A DNA stretch of 64,000 nt, from the NCBI GenBank assembly GCA_041395845.1, contig JAWKZS010000010.1:1-64000 (forward strand), in the 5' to 3' direction. The position numbers and the translations under genes are program-made. Source of the DNA: Ch67 sp041395845 (GTDB lineage Bacteria > Pseudomonadota > Gammaproteobacteria > Pseudomonadales > Ketobacteraceae). Of this stretch, positions 17,467-27,264 are shown in pieces. Under the pieces are notes generated by a model. It was given only the letters and a program-made list of their open reading frames with translations. It did not search any database and had not been told where the DNA came from. Each line of letters begins with the position of its first letter. Positions within the stretch are counted from its first letter, which is position 1.

Positions 17467-18747
17467 TCAGAGCTGCTTCATCACCTTGCGCACCGCGCTC
17501 AGGGTGCGATCCAGTTCGCTGTCGCCGTGGGCCGCCGAGACAAAGCCGGCCTCGTAAGCGCTGGGCGCCAGGTAGATGCCTTCTTCCAGCATCAGGTGAT
17601 AGAAACGCTTGAAGCGCTCGATATCGCACTGGGTGACCTGGGAATAGCGGCTGATCACTGGCTCGGCGCTGAAGAAGTAGCCGAACATGCCGCCAACCTG
17701 GTTGGTGGTGAGGGGAATACCGGCTTCCCGGGCGGCAGCCTTGAATCCGTCCATCAGCGCCAGGGTTTTCTTGCCCAGCGTCTCGTAGAAGCCGGGCAGG
17801 GAGACTGCTTTCAGCATGGCCAGCCCCGCCGCCATGGCCACCGGGTTACCGGACAGGGTGCCGGCCTGGTAGACCGGGCCAGTGGGGGCGATGTAGTCCA
17901 TGATGGCCTTTTTGCCGCCGAAGGCACCGACTGGCATGCCGCCGCCGATGACCTTGCCCAGGGTGGTCAGGTCCGGTTCGATGCCGTAGTAGCCCTGGGC
18001 CCCCTGCAGCGATACCCGGAATCCGGTCATCACCTCATCAAAAATCAGAACCGCACCGGATTGGGTACACACCTCGCGCAGGCATTCCAGAAAACCCGGT
18101 TCCGGCGGAATGCAGTTCATGTTGCCCGCCACCGGTTCAACGATGATGCAGGCAATCTGGTCGCCCATGCTGGCAAACAGTTCGCGCACCTGGTCGGCAT
18201 TGTTGTATTCCAGGGTCAGGGTGTGTTCCGCCAGGGATGCCGGTACACCGGGGGAGTTGGGCACGCCCAGGGTCAGTGCACCGGAACCGGCTTTCACCAG
18301 CAGGGAATCGGCATGGCCGTGGTAGCAGCCTTCGAATTTCACGATCTTGTCACGGCCGGTGTAGCCACGGGCCAGGCGAATGGCGGACATGGTGGCTTCG
18401 GTGCCGCTGCTGACCATGCGCACGGAATCCATGTGAGGGAAAATTTCACATACCTTGAAGGCCATCTCGACTTCGATGGCGGTGGGGGCGCCAAAGCTCA
18501 GGCCCCGTTCTGCTGCCGCCTGGACGGCCTGCACGATGTCAGGATGGGCATGGCCCAGGATCATCGGCCCCCAGGAACCCACGTAGTCCACGTACTGGCG
18601 ATCGTCCTCGTCCAGCAGGTAGGCACCTTTGCCGGATTTGAAGAAGATCGGCGTGCCGCCCACGCCTTTGAACGCGCGTACGGGGCTGTTAACACCACCG
18701 GGAATATGGGTTTGGGCTGCGGCAAACAGGGTTTCGGAACGGGTCAT
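17467..18747 (-). CDS. hemL: Glutamate-1-semialdehyde 2,1-aminomutase
   Basis: A 426-residue class III PLP aminotransferase that converts glutamate-1-semialdehyde to 5-aminolevulinate, the committed precursor of heme. The PLP lysine is Lys265 in TLGKVIGGG, the same number as in E. coli. FDEVMTGFR (236-244) carries the cofactor-binding Asp, and GSGALTLG marks the substrate loop. The length is standard. It lies nine bases after thiE on the same strand, so hemL is the last gene of a thiD-thiE-hemL operon. Confidence 0.97.
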   Translation of the reverse strand: MTRSETLFAAAQTHIPGGVNSPVRAFKGVGGTPIFFKSGKGAYLLDEDDRQYVDYVGSWGPMILGHAHPDIVQAVQAAAERGLSFGAPTAIEVEMAFKVCEIFPHMDSVRMVSSGTEATMSAIRLARGYTGRDKIVKFEGCYHGHADSLLVKAGSGALTLGVPNSPGVPASLAEHTLTLEYNNADQVRELFASMGDQIACIIVEPVAGNMNCIPPEPGFLECLREVCTQSGAVLIFDEVMTGFRVSLQGAQGYYGIEPDLTTLGKVIGGGMPVGAFGGKKAIMDYIAPTGPVYQAGTLSGNPVAMAAGLAMLKAVSLPGFYETLGKKTLALMDGFKAAAREAGIPLTTNQVGGMFGYFFSAEPVISRYSQVTQCDIERFKRFYHLMLEEGIYLAPSAYEAGFVSAAHGDSELDRTLSAVRKVMKQL

Positions 18748-18756
18748 GGCAATCCT

Positions 18757-19428
18757 TCAGCTGAATGTGTCGGCCAGAATCTGCTCGGGCGCGAGGGAAA
18801 AGAACAGGTCGGCATAGCGGCGGCATTGCGCTTCGATGTCAGCGAGGCCTGGCTGGCCAAAGACATCCTGCACCACGGCGACCATCTCGAAGCCGGCCTT
18901 GATCAATGGGCCGGCATTATTCAAATTAATTCCACCAATGGCAACGGCAGGCACCGGGCAGCGCAGGATGAAGTCGCGAATGTCGTCGAGGGATGCCGGC
19001 GGGGCTACGGGTTTGGTCTGCGACGGAAAAAAGCGGCCGAACGCCAGGTAGTCGGCGCTTTCATCCAGCGCCTGATGGGCCAGTTCCAGCGAGCCATGGC
19101 AGGTGGCGCCGATCAGGTAATCCGGCCCCAGCGCCGCCCGCGCCATCGGCAGGTCCATGTCATCTTGCCCCAGGTGGACACCATCAGCCTCGCATTCCTG
19201 GCACAGTTCGATGTCGTCATTGATGATCAGCAGGGTCTTGTGTTCACGGGTCAGTTGGCGCAGTTGGTGGGCCTGCTGCCGACGCCGCTCGAAGTCCTGT
19301 GACTTGTCACGGAACTGGACGATGCGGGCACCGCCCCGCAGGGCTGCGGCCACCTGTTCAATGACCGTATCGGGTGGGGTCAGGATCGGATCGGTAATGA
19401 CGTAAAGTCCACTCAATGGATTGCTCAT
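18757..19428 (-). CDS. thiE: Thiamine-phosphate synthase
   Basis: A 223-residue TIM-barrel enzyme joining the pyrimidine (HMP-PP) and thiazole phosphates into thiamine phosphate. The N-terminal GLYVITDP motif is present. VQFRDK carries the diphosphate-binding residues, LIINDD and DGVHLGQDD (metal-binding Asp) follow, and AIGGINLNNA forms the phosphate loop near the C-terminus. All are family hallmarks. It is 35 bases downstream of thiD and 9 bases upstream of hemL on the same strand, a common gammaproteobacterial arrangement. Confidence 0.96.
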   Translation of the reverse strand: MSNPLSGLYVITDPILTPPDTVIEQVAAALRGGARIVQFRDKSQDFERRRQQAHQLRQLTREHKTLLIINDDIELCQECEADGVHLGQDDMDLPMARAALGPDYLIGATCHGSLELAHQALDESADYLAFGRFFPSQTKPVAPPASLDDIRDFILRCPVPAVAIGGINLNNAGPLIKAGFEMVAVVQDVFGQPGLADIEAQCRRYADLFFSLAPEQILADTFS

Positions 19429-19463
19429 AAGACTACCTGTGGCACGTTGTTATTCTTCTGTTG

Positions 19464-20276
19464 TCATGAATTGCGTTCTGTACACCAGGCCAGGCGGTTG
19501 GGAATCAGTTGTCCCATCCCCAGGCGGCGGGCATGGGCAACGGCGCGGGCGGTGTAGGCCTGGGCATCCCGGATGGCGGTGGTCACCGTGGCACCGTGGG
19601 CCAGATAGCCGGCAATCGCCGAGGCCAAGGTGCAACCTGTACCATGAAACTCACCGGGTAATCGAGTTTGTGAATACTCGCTCACAAGCTTGCGGTGGCC
19701 CCACAGGCGGTTAATGATGTCTGGCGTGTTTTCGTGGCCGCCCGTAATGAAGACGTACTCGGCACCCTGGGCCATCAGTTGCTGGGCGCAGGCCTCCAGG
19801 GAATCTGCGTCGCTGCACAGGCGGTGGGCTTCCATCGAATTCGGTGTGACGACCGTCGCCAGCGGCACCAGCAAATCCATCAGCGCTTCGCTCAAATGCT
19901 CCCTTGCCAGCGAACCACCGCCGCCAGCCGCCAGCACCGGGTCCAGCACCATGGGCACGTGGGCATAATCCTGCAGCAGCGTATGGATGGCCTCGACGAT
20001 CCCGACACTGGCTGTCATGCCGATTTTGAACGCCGCTACCGGCATGTCTTCCAGCACTGCCCGTGCCTGCTCGATCAGCAGGGTCGCGTCCACCGGCTGA
20101 AAGTCCTTTACGCTGACGCTGTCCTGGGCAGTCAGGGCCGTGATCACGGTACAGGGATGGCAGCCCAGACTGGTCAGAGTTTCGATGTCCGCCTGGATGC
20201 CGGCGCCACCGCAGGGATCGTGGCCGGCCAGCACCATGACAATCGGAGGGCGGACGTGTTCAGCAGGGGTAGCCAT
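19464..20276 (-). CDS. thiD: Hydroxymethylpyrimidine / phosphomethylpyrimidine kinase
   Basis: A 270-residue ribokinase-fold enzyme that phosphorylates HMP twice for thiamine synthesis. LAGHDPCGGAGIQADI near residue 17 is the family substrate motif (canonical GxDxSGGAGIQAD, here with His and Cys replacements). VTPNSMEA and the C-terminal anion-hole block FHGTGCTLASAIA near 208 are present. GGAAGG lies eight bases before the ATG. I looked for a TPP riboswitch in the 5' region (20277-20447) and did not find the conserved CTGAGA/ACCTGA elements, so control may be by another route. Confidence 0.95.
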   Translation of the reverse strand: MATPAEHVRPPIVMVLAGHDPCGGAGIQADIETLTSLGCHPCTVITALTAQDSVSVKDFQPVDATLLIEQARAVLEDMPVAAFKIGMTASVGIVEAIHTLLQDYAHVPMVLDPVLAAGGGGSLAREHLSEALMDLLVPLATVVTPNSMEAHRLCSDADSLEACAQQLMAQGAEYVFITGGHENTPDIINRLWGHRKLVSEYSQTRLPGEFHGTGCTLASAIAGYLAHGATVTTAIRDAQAYTARAVAHARRLGMGQLIPNRLAWCTERNS

Positions 20277-20516
20277 GAGGGGATTCCTTCCGGTTCGCAG
20301 CCTGTTACCAATGCCTCATCATAGAAGATTCCAGGTCAAAACCCCAACCGCGACAATCACATGGCGACGGCGCATTGGTGATACGCCCGTGCCGGAAGGG
20401 TGAAAATCCGCGCCAAAAGCACAATCCCCGGGCGTCAGCGTGTATAATTGTGCCGCCTGTCTTTCGGGCCGGTCGATTTTTGTACGATGTGCGTACCGCC
20501 AGTTAATGGAATCATC

Positions 20517-20939
20517 ATGAACAACAATAATGACATCATGTTTTCGCTGACCATCAACCCGCGTTTCTGTGACACCGATGCTCTGGGTCATATCAACAAC
20601 ACCGTACTGCCGGTGTGGTTCCTCGAAGGGCGCGAGTCGATCCTGCGAATCTTCAATCCCAGTCTGACCACCGAAGAAGTCAGCCTGGTGCTGGTCAAAC
20701 TCGAACTGGAATACCTGGAAGAGATCTTTTTCGGCAAGCCGGTCGAGATTCGTACCTATGTGCTGCGCATCGGGACCTCGTCGGTGCTGGTGGGACAGGA
20801 AGCCTGGCAGGACGATAAACTCTGCGCCACCGGCTCTGCCACCATGGTGAATTTCGACAAGCATTCCCGCAAATCGGTACCCATTCCGAACGACATCAAA
20901 AAGCGGCTGTCAGAACATTTACTGGAACAGGACGTTTGA
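20517..20939 (+). CDS. 4HBT-family acyl-CoA thioesterase
   Basis: A 140-residue hot-dog fold thioesterase. The catalytic segment CDTDALGHINNTVLPVWF (Asp and Asn/His) near residues 20-36 is the 4-hydroxybenzoyl-CoA thioesterase/YbgC signature, and the length is normal. It hydrolyses acyl-CoA esters. The chain-length preference cannot be read. The frame is open to 20448, but the ATG at 20517 gives the family N-terminus. A TATAAT at 20443-20448 is a candidate -10 box. The next gene (GNAT) starts nine bases downstream, so they are probably co-transcribed. Confidence 0.85.
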   Translation: MNNNNDIMFSLTINPRFCDTDALGHINNTVLPVWFLEGRESILRIFNPSLTTEEVSLVLVKLELEYLEEIFFGKPVEIRTYVLRIGTSSVLVGQEAWQDDKLCATGSATMVNFDKHSRKSVPIPNDIKKRLSEHLLEQDV

Positions 20940-20947
20940 GGTGCACC

Positions 20948-21205
20948 ATGACGACTCCCGCCGTTGAGCATCAGCCACAGCACAACCGCTTTGTGTGTGA
21001 TACTGGCAACGGAGAGGCCGTCATTACCTACCGCCTGAACGGCAATATCATCGATTTCGATCACACCTATGTGCCCGGTTCTGCCCGCGGCCGCGGTATT
21101 GCCGCGCTGCTGGTGGATACTGCCGCCGCCTGGGCCCGTACGCAGGGTTACACCCTGACCGCGTCCTGCTGGTACGCGCGGGACTATCTGCAGCTGCAAC
21201 GCTAA
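20948..21205 (+). CDS. Small GNAT-type N-acetyltransferase (YidJ/YjdJ-like)
   Basis: An 85-residue minimal GNAT domain. It contains the acetyl-CoA pyrophosphate loop GSARGRGIAALLVD near residues 44-57 and the C-terminal ASCWYARDYL block found in the DUF/COG2388 family. Such small GNATs have no known substrate. GAGG nine bases before the ATG at 20948 decides the start. It follows the thioesterase closely. The region 21206-21446 downstream has no gene that I can support. Confidence 0.8.
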   Translation: MTTPAVEHQPQHNRFVCDTGNGEAVITYRLNGNIIDFDHTYVPGSARGRGIAALLVDTAAAWARTQGYTLTASCWYARDYLQLQR

Positions 21206-21446
21206 GTACTTCTCACTTCTGACATTGCACCGTTACGGGGCGGGCCATGGTCTATACTTTGACTGTGGAGTCCGTAGACGTGACTTGTCGGTCTGTTTAG
21301 CCGTTTACAAATGGATGCAAATGCCCCATATATGGATGACTGCTGGTTCGGCACACTTGGGTGCATGAGCATTTGGGGTTAGCAACCAATACGACAATAA
21401 CGCTGCCAACCACGCTCTCCGTCAACTGTTGTACAGGGGGTTTTGA

Positions 21447-22913
21447 ATGAAGCGAGCTTTGAAGGCCTGCCTCGAGGCAATGAAGAACGCCGAGGATTAT
21501 CAGGCCTGGAGCGATGCTGCAAAGGAATATGACCGTCTTTCCGGCACGGAAGAGTGGAAAGAAGAAGACGCGTCACCGCATTACGACTACAAAATGATTC
21601 GCCTGCGTTTCAACGAACTGCGCACAGCGCGCGAGCGCGGCGATGTCAATCAGCTGGTGTTCTATATCAACGAAGGGCTGCACGGGAATCTTGGCCGCAT
21701 CGCCAACCCGATGCTGTATGAATACTGCTACTTCGGCACCAAAAAACTCATCAGCGATTATCTGAACGAAGTCTGCGCCAGCCTGCGCTGGATTGCCGAA
21801 ACCGACTTCCCGAATTTTTCCCTGGTCGAAAAACTCGAATTTTTTGAACGCACCCATCAGGCTTTCGGTGAATCGGCAATGATGCTCAGCGGTGGCGCTG
21901 CGCTGGGTCTGTTCCATCTTGGCGTGCTCAAGGCCAGTTGGGAAAACGGCCTGTTGCCCAGCATCATTTCCGGTTCCAGTGCCGGTTCCATCATGGCATC
22001 CGTGGTGGGTACGCATACCGACGACGAACTGCGGGAAATGCTCGATCCCGATTACATTTTTGTTGAAGCCTTCCGCATGACCGGCTGGCGCAGCACGTTG
22101 CGCGGCAAGGGACTGCTCGATCCGGCACAACTGGAATTGTGTCTGGAACGCAACGTAAAAGATCTGACGTTTGAAGAAGCGTTCAAGCGCACCGGTCGCC
22201 GCATCAATATCACGGTGTCGCCGGCGGATCCTCATCAGGAATCCCGTCTGCTCAACGCGGTGACATCGCCGCACGTGCTGATCCGCAAGGCATCACTGGC
22301 TTCCTGCGCGATTCCTTACGTGTATCCGCCTGTCATGTTGTGGGCGAAGAACATCAATGGCGAGAAGGTGCCGTATATTCCTTCGCGCCAATGGGTGGAT
22401 GGGTCAATCAAGAACGACTTGCCGATTCAACGTCTGGCGCGGATCTATGGCGTGAACCACTCCATCGTCAGCCAGACCAATCCCCACGTCGTTCCGTTCC
22501 TGTCGCGCAATGAAGCCGAGCGTACGTTTGCCACCTATCTGAAAGATATGGTGATCAACAACGCGCGCTACAACGTGAATCATCTGCTGGATTACGCCAA
22601 AAACAAGATGGCCAACCCGAGTGCAGCACTGCTGGTGGACAAGATTCACTCCATGCTGTCGCAGAAGTACATGGGCGATATCAATATTGTACCGCCGCGT
22701 CAGCCAGGCAATGTGCTCAAGATATTGCAGAATGCCTCACCCAGTGATGTGGCGCGCTTCATTCGTGCCGGCGAAACCAGCACCTGGCCAAAGATGGAGC
22801 TGATCCGCAATTCCACCTGCATCAGCCGTACCGTCAACGAATGTCTGGTGATGGTAAAAGCGGAAGAAGAACGCGAACTCATCGAGTACTCGCACACGGC
22901 GGCGCGCGCCTGA
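21447..22913 (+). CDS. Patatin-like phospholipase with DUF3336 N-terminal domain
   Basis: A 488-residue lipid acyl hydrolase. Residues 1-140 form the DUF3336 region seen in eukaryotic TGL and bacterial homologues. The patatin domain follows: oxyanion hole GGAALGLFHLG (149-159), nucleophile Ser178 in GSSAG (176-180), and the dyad Asp in WVDGSIKNDLP near 316. It probably cleaves triacylglycerol or phospholipid, in keeping with a lipid-storing organism. The ATG at 21447 is preceded by a G-run. It has its own terminator just downstream. Confidence 0.9.
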   Translation: MKRALKACLEAMKNAEDYQAWSDAAKEYDRLSGTEEWKEEDASPHYDYKMIRLRFNELRTARERGDVNQLVFYINEGLHGNLGRIANPMLYEYCYFGTKKLISDYLNEVCASLRWIAETDFPNFSLVEKLEFFERTHQAFGESAMMLSGGAALGLFHLGVLKASWENGLLPSIISGSSAGSIMASVVGTHTDDELREMLDPDYIFVEAFRMTGWRSTLRGKGLLDPAQLELCLERNVKDLTFEEAFKRTGRRINITVSPADPHQESRLLNAVTSPHVLIRKASLASCAIPYVYPPVMLWAKNINGEKVPYIPSRQWVDGSIKNDLPIQRLARIYGVNHSIVSQTNPHVVPFLSRNEAERTFATYLKDMVINNARYNVNHLLDYAKNKMANPSAALLVDKIHSMLSQKYMGDINIVPPRQPGNVLKILQNASPSDVARFIRAGETSTWPKMELIRNSTCISRTVNECLVMVKAEEERELIEYSHTAARA

Positions 22914-22937
22914 TTCTCTCAGGTTAGTCGCATCCAA

Positions 22938-22968
22938 TAAAAAACCGGGACAGCATCCCGGTTTTTTA
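22938..22968. terminator. Bidirectional intrinsic terminator
   Basis: AAAAAACCGGGA and TCCCGGTTTTTT form a symmetric stem around CAGCA between the convergent patatin and SCP2-like genes. A-run and T-run allow termination on both strands. Confidence 0.9.
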
Positions 22969-22989
22969 TTGCGCGAAAAATGCGATCGT

Positions 22990-23373
22990 TTATTTCGGCT
23001 CTGGGCCAAAATAGCGGGAAATGGCCTGGAAGAACGTCAGATAGGCCATGTCGCCTTCGATCGCCAGTTCGCCATCCCGTATCGCGTAAATGAAAACGGT
23101 CTTGTCTTTCGGTGCCTTGCCCATGCGCTTGATCAGTTGCAGGGCATCTTTTGGCGTTTTGAAAACCATCGCCATGGTGGGGGCGGGATGCAGCCCCTTG
23201 TGGGATGAGGTCTTGCCCGCGTCAAACGCATAATAGCGCTGGGCCTTGCCGTCGGCGGTCTTGAATTGCAGGACGACCCGGTAATCGCCGATGGCTTTCT
23301 TGAATCCCGCACTTTTCTGCGCGAGCTGGTTGATCCGGTACCCCAGCAGCCACAGCAGCATTCGGAACATCAT
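22990..23373 (-). CDS. SCP2-like sterol-binding domain protein
   Basis: A 127-residue protein with the SCP2 fold pattern. VVLQFKTADGKAQRYYAF is followed by a strand-helix segment (TMAMVFKTPKDALQLIKRMG) and DGELAIEGDMAYLTFF, as in lipid-carrier proteins. The N-terminus is hydrophobic (MMFRMLLWLLGY) and may anchor it to the membrane. The open frame runs to 23556, but the tandem ATG at 23373 with AGAGG upstream fits better and avoids the hydrolase gene. It is divergent from the alpha/beta hydrolase, so the two may share an operator. Confidence 0.65.
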   Translation of the reverse strand: MMFRMLLWLLGYRINQLAQKSAGFKKAIGDYRVVLQFKTADGKAQRYYAFDAGKTSSHKGLHPAPTMAMVFKTPKDALQLIKRMGKAPKDKTVFIYAIRDGELAIEGDMAYLTFFQAISRYFGPEPK

Positions 23374-23419
23374 GGGTGTGTTGCCTCTTCTTGTTTTGGT
23401 TGAGAATGGTCGCAATAGA

Positions 23420-23434
23420 GTATACGCTGTATAC
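23420..23434. promoter_or_regulatory. Candidate operator in divergent promoter region
   Basis: Two GTATAC boxes separated by three bases (GTATAC-GCT-GTATAC) lie midway between the divergent SCP2-like and hydrolase genes. The dyad symmetry suits a dimeric repressor. No regulator gene is adjacent. Confidence 0.35.
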
Positions 23435-23500
23435 CTAAAATGCCAGCGCTGAATGCACAGCCTGACCAACACAAGAACAATGCGAAACTGCGGGGGCTCC

Positions 23501-24484
23501 ATGGCTGATTTCACCAAGCCGACCATGATCAAGACCAATGGCATCAACCTGGCCATTTATGAAGAAAAGCCGGCCGGCAAGGCCTGCCAGTATCCGGTAA
23601 TTCTGGTGCACGGCATGCCGGAACTGGCGTATTCCTGGCGTCACCAGATGAAACCGCTGGCGGATGCCGGATATCACGTGATTGCACCGGATGTCCGGGG
23701 AGTAGGTTTTTCGGATTCACCTGAAAAACTGGAAGATTACGCCCTGGAAATCCGCCTGAAGGACATGGTGGGTATCCTCGATCATTTTGGTTATGAGAAA
23801 GGAATTTTTGTTGGCCACGATTTTGGTGGTGCCATCGTGTGGGGGATGGGCATTTACCACAGTGAGCGGGTTGCCGGCGTGGTGGCGATGAATGCGCCGT
23901 ATCTGGATATGCCGATCAATCCCATCGAGCTGTACCAGATCCTGTACGGGCCGCGTAATTACTTCGCGTATTTTCAGACCAAAGCGTGCGAGGACACCTT
24001 CAATGCCGATCCGGCGCGCACGTTCCGTTTTTACATGCGCAAGGACACCGGGCAGGGCACCAATCTGTCCCGCAGCAAACGTCATGATCCGGAATCCATG
24101 TCCCATGTGCACTGGATTCACGACGATGAAAGTACCTGGCCGGGTGCGCTGGTGGAATCGGAAGACGATATCAATTTCTATGCCGAATCCTACCGGCGTC
24201 ACGGGTTTGGCCCGGCGTTGAACTGGTACCGTTCACTGCCGACGGATTTTCATTACCAGCATCGGACGTATCCCGATGGCAATCCCGTCATCCAGCAGCC
24301 GGTACTGGCGATTGGTGGCGAGCATGATTACATCGCGTCACACGTATTTTTCGACAGTCTCGACGACTATTGTGCCAACTGGGAAAAGATCGTCATTCCC
24401 CAGTGCGGTCACTGGTCACAGCAGGAAAAACCGGATGCGGTCAACGCAGTGCTGATTGACTGGTTGCATCAGCATTTCCGGTGA
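23501..24484 (+). CDS. Alpha/beta hydrolase, epoxide hydrolase-like
   Basis: A 327-residue alpha/beta-fold hydrolase. The oxyanion motif HGMP is at 38-41, and the nucleophile is Asp107 in GHDFGG, as in epoxide hydrolases and haloalkane dehalogenases. The acid is in GGEHDY near 285 and the catalytic His in CGHWSQQEKP near 310. An Asp nucleophile argues against a simple esterase. An epoxide hydrolase is more likely than a dehalogenase because the length and cap resemble the former. G-rich sequence precedes the ATG at 23501. It ends in a strong terminator. Confidence 0.82.
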   Translation: MADFTKPTMIKTNGINLAIYEEKPAGKACQYPVILVHGMPELAYSWRHQMKPLADAGYHVIAPDVRGVGFSDSPEKLEDYALEIRLKDMVGILDHFGYEKGIFVGHDFGGAIVWGMGIYHSERVAGVVAMNAPYLDMPINPIELYQILYGPRNYFAYFQTKACEDTFNADPARTFRFYMRKDTGQGTNLSRSKRHDPESMSHVHWIHDDESTWPGALVESEDDINFYAESYRRHGFGPALNWYRSLPTDFHYQHRTYPDGNPVIQQPVLAIGGEHDYIASHVFFDSLDDYCANWEKIVIPQCGHWSQQEKPDAVNAVLIDWLHQHFR

Positions 24485-24519
24485 GTGCTGAGATCGTTCG
24501 GATAAGTGTTGGAAAGCGA

Positions 24520-24550
24520 GAAGGGAGCCATTGGGCTCCCTTCATTTTTT
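24520..24550 (+). terminator. Intrinsic terminator of the hydrolase gene
   Basis: GAAGGGAGCC and GGCTCCCTTC form a 10-bp stem with a 4-base loop followed by ATTTTTT. It also ends close to the stop of the convergent repeat lipoprotein. Confidence 0.85.
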
Positions 24551-27169
24551 ACCAGCTGGCAGTCAGATCGAACACCAGATTATCGAACGTTACGTGGGAT
24601 AGCACGTAGTACAGACCAGGGGGCAAGGTTGGCTGGATCGGGATTTCATAACCGTTTTCATCCAGCAGCCTCAGGAACACCTGACCGGGCGCAGTGGTTT
24701 GCAGGCTCAGGTTTTCGGTGGGCTCTGTCAGGTACAGGGTTGATACCAGCGTATCAAACTCATTGCCAGACAAGCCGGTCAGGGCAATACCGTTTTGCAG
24801 GGTGCCTTGTTGATTGGAGGCCCAGGCGGCGGTGAGTGCGAATTCGGTGTTGTCTTCGAACACGCGGGTGCGGACGTAGTACACGCCGGGAACAGGGTGG
24901 TCGATGACATTGCCGTAGTAACTGACGGGATTGCCGTAAGCGTCCAGCAGTTCAGGATAGACACCGGGCACTTCGCTGGCCTGCACCATCAGGCTGTGGG
25001 TGTTTTCAGGAATGTAGATGGATGCCAGCAGCACGTCGTTCTGATTGCCGGGCAAGCCGGTGAGCAGCATGCCGTTTTGCAGCGTACCCTGCTCATTGGC
25101 AGCCACTGCGGCAGTAAGTCCAAATTCGACATTGTCTTCGAACACGCGGGTGCGGACGTAATACACCCCGGGAATCGGATTGTCGATGACATTGCCGTAG
25201 TAACTGACGGGATTGCCGTTGGCGTCGAGCAGTTCAGGATAGACACCCGGTACGTCGCTGGCTTGCACCATGAGGCCGTGGGTGTTTTCCGGGATGTAGA
25301 TGGATGCCAGCAGAACGTCATCCTGATTGCCGGACAAGCCAGCAAACAGCACGCCGTTCTGCAATGTGCCTTGTCCGTTGGTCGCCCACGCGGCAGCAAG
25401 TCCAAATTCGACATTGTCTTCGAACACGCGGGTGCGAATGTAATACACCCCGGGAATCGGATTGTCGATGACATTGCCGTAACTGACGGGATTACCGTTG
25501 GCGTCCAGCAGTTCAGGATAGACGCACGGTACGTCGCTGGTCTGCACCATGAGGCCGTGGGTGTTTTCTGGAATGTAGAGGAGGATGCCAGCAGAGCGTC
25601 ATCCTGATTGCCGGACAAGCCAGCGAGCAGCACGCCGTTCTGCAATGTGCCTTGTCCGTTGGTCGCCCACGCGGCGGTGAGTGCGAATTCGACATTGTCT
25701 TCGAACACGCGGGTGCGAACGTAATACACGCCGGGAATCGGATTGTCGATGACATTGCCGTAGTAACTGACGGGATTGCCGTTGGCGTCGAGCAGTTCAG
25801 GATAGACGCCGGGTACGTCACTGGTCTGCACCATCAGGCCGTGGGTGTTTTCGGGAATGTAGATGGATGCCAGTAGAGCGTCATCCTGATTTCCGGACAA
25901 ACCGGTGAGCAGTACGCCGTTCTGCAGCGTGCCTTGCTGGTTGGCAGCCCAGGCAGCGGTGAGTGCGAATTCGACATTATCTTCGAACAGGCGGGTGCGC
26001 ACGAAATAAACGCCGGGAGCGGGATTGTCGATGACATTGCCATAGTAGCTGACGACATTGCCGTAAGCGTCGAGCAGTTCAGGATAGACGCCGGGCATGT
26101 CACTGGCTTGCACCATCAAACCATGCGTATTCTCAGGAATGTACATCGACGTCAGCAACGCTTCATCCCGATCGCCCCGCAGATCATGCACGGTAACGCC
26201 GTTCTTCAGCTGACCACCGTTTTCGCCTGCCCACACGGCCACGAAGGAAAAATCAGTAACCCGCTCGGCAAACAGCATTCGCACGTAATAACGGCCCGGT
26301 GCAGGTGCGTTCATTGTGCAGATGTCACTGCAGTAGGTTTCCAGCTGGCCGTTTTCATCAAGGATTTCCAGAAATACCGGTGCGTCGTAGCGGGTTTTCT
26401 GCAGCATGAACGCCAGTGTGCCGGGTTCGATGTAGAGACTTTCAACGCGTTCGCTGTTGGCGTTGCCGGCGATACCGCTCATGGTGACGCCATTCTCGAT
26501 GGTCGCGTTCTGGGCGCCGCCCCACGCCGCCAGAATGTTCAGGTTGGCAAAATCGCTCTGACCGGTGATGCGAACGAAATAATCGCCATTGAAGGTCTGA
26601 CTGATAGAACACTGCTGGCTGTCGCTGCAGGTATGCAGCACGGTGCCATAGGTATCCAGCAGTTCGAGGCTGTAGGTGCCGGTGGCAGTGGTTTGCAGGT
26701 TGAGTTCACCAATGTAGAACGGAATATGCAGTGACTGCAGCACGACGGTGCCGGCCTTGCCGGTAAGCCCTGTCACGGGCTGATTGTTCTTCAGCGTCGC
26801 AGCATCCGGGCCGCTCCAGGCGGCGACAAGGCTCTGGCCGCTATAGGGCCCCAGGGCGCTGACCTGAACATGATAGGTTCCCGCTGCCAGTCCACCCGTG
26901 GTGCAGAACGTCGCAGACCAGCAGCCGCTGATCGGCGCTTTGTTGGCGTCCTGCAATTGCAGTTGCAGCTGGTCGTTGGCGCTGGACTGGATCATCAGCG
27001 CGGTGGTGTTGGCCGGCAATGTGAATTTGAATGTCTGTGTTGCTTCCGCATTGCCGGACAGGGATGTCTTGGCGATGCCGTTCTGCAGCGTGGTGTTCTT
27101 GCACCCTGAAAGGACGGTGGTGATTAACAGTAACAGCGCGAAAAAAAGCTTCCCCCGAGACGCAAACAT
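24549..27169 (-). pseudogene. Tandem-repeat lipoprotein interrupted by a 2-base frameshift
   Basis: The N-terminus is a lipoprotein signal (lipobox LSGC near residue 22). About eight to nine beta-rich repeats of the pre-peptidase/PPC style follow, each opening with LQNG...LTGLSGN and closing with a YYVRTRVFEDN strand. The five central repeats are nearly identical with a period of 282 bases (94 residues). One copy has TAGAGGAGGATGCC near 25578-25592, where its sisters read TAGATGGATGCC, a net +2 bases. Frame 1 therefore runs 27169 to about 25580, and the rest of the protein continues in another frame to the stop at 24549, ending in aromatic Trp. A copy at 25470-25490 also lacks one in-frame codon. 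It could be a pseudogene, a slippage variant or an assembly error. The function is unknown. Confidence 0.75.
24840..26240 (-). repeat. Five 282-bp tandem repeats
   Basis: Equivalent points (the TGTTTTC block) occur at 25001, 25283, 25562, 25846 and 26128 (diverged as TATTCTC). The spacings are 282, 279, 284 and 282 bases: the 279 reflects a missing codon and the 284 reflects the frameshifting +2. The near-identity implies recent duplication or gene conversion. Confidence 0.9.
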
Positions 27170-27264
27170 GCAGCCTCTCCTTGCTTGTGATTATTGTGAG
27201 AGGCGCCATGTTACCAGCTGAAGATGACGATTTAGTCAGGCAGCTTTTGTGAATTTTTCACATT

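Noticed and set aside
20277..20447. TPP riboswitch before thiD
   Set aside because: The conserved CTGAGA and ACCTGA elements were not found in the minus-strand leader.
24549..25550. Separate 333-residue gene
   Set aside because: It begins inside a repeat without a ribosome site or signal and is the continuation of the lipoprotein after the +2 frameshift.
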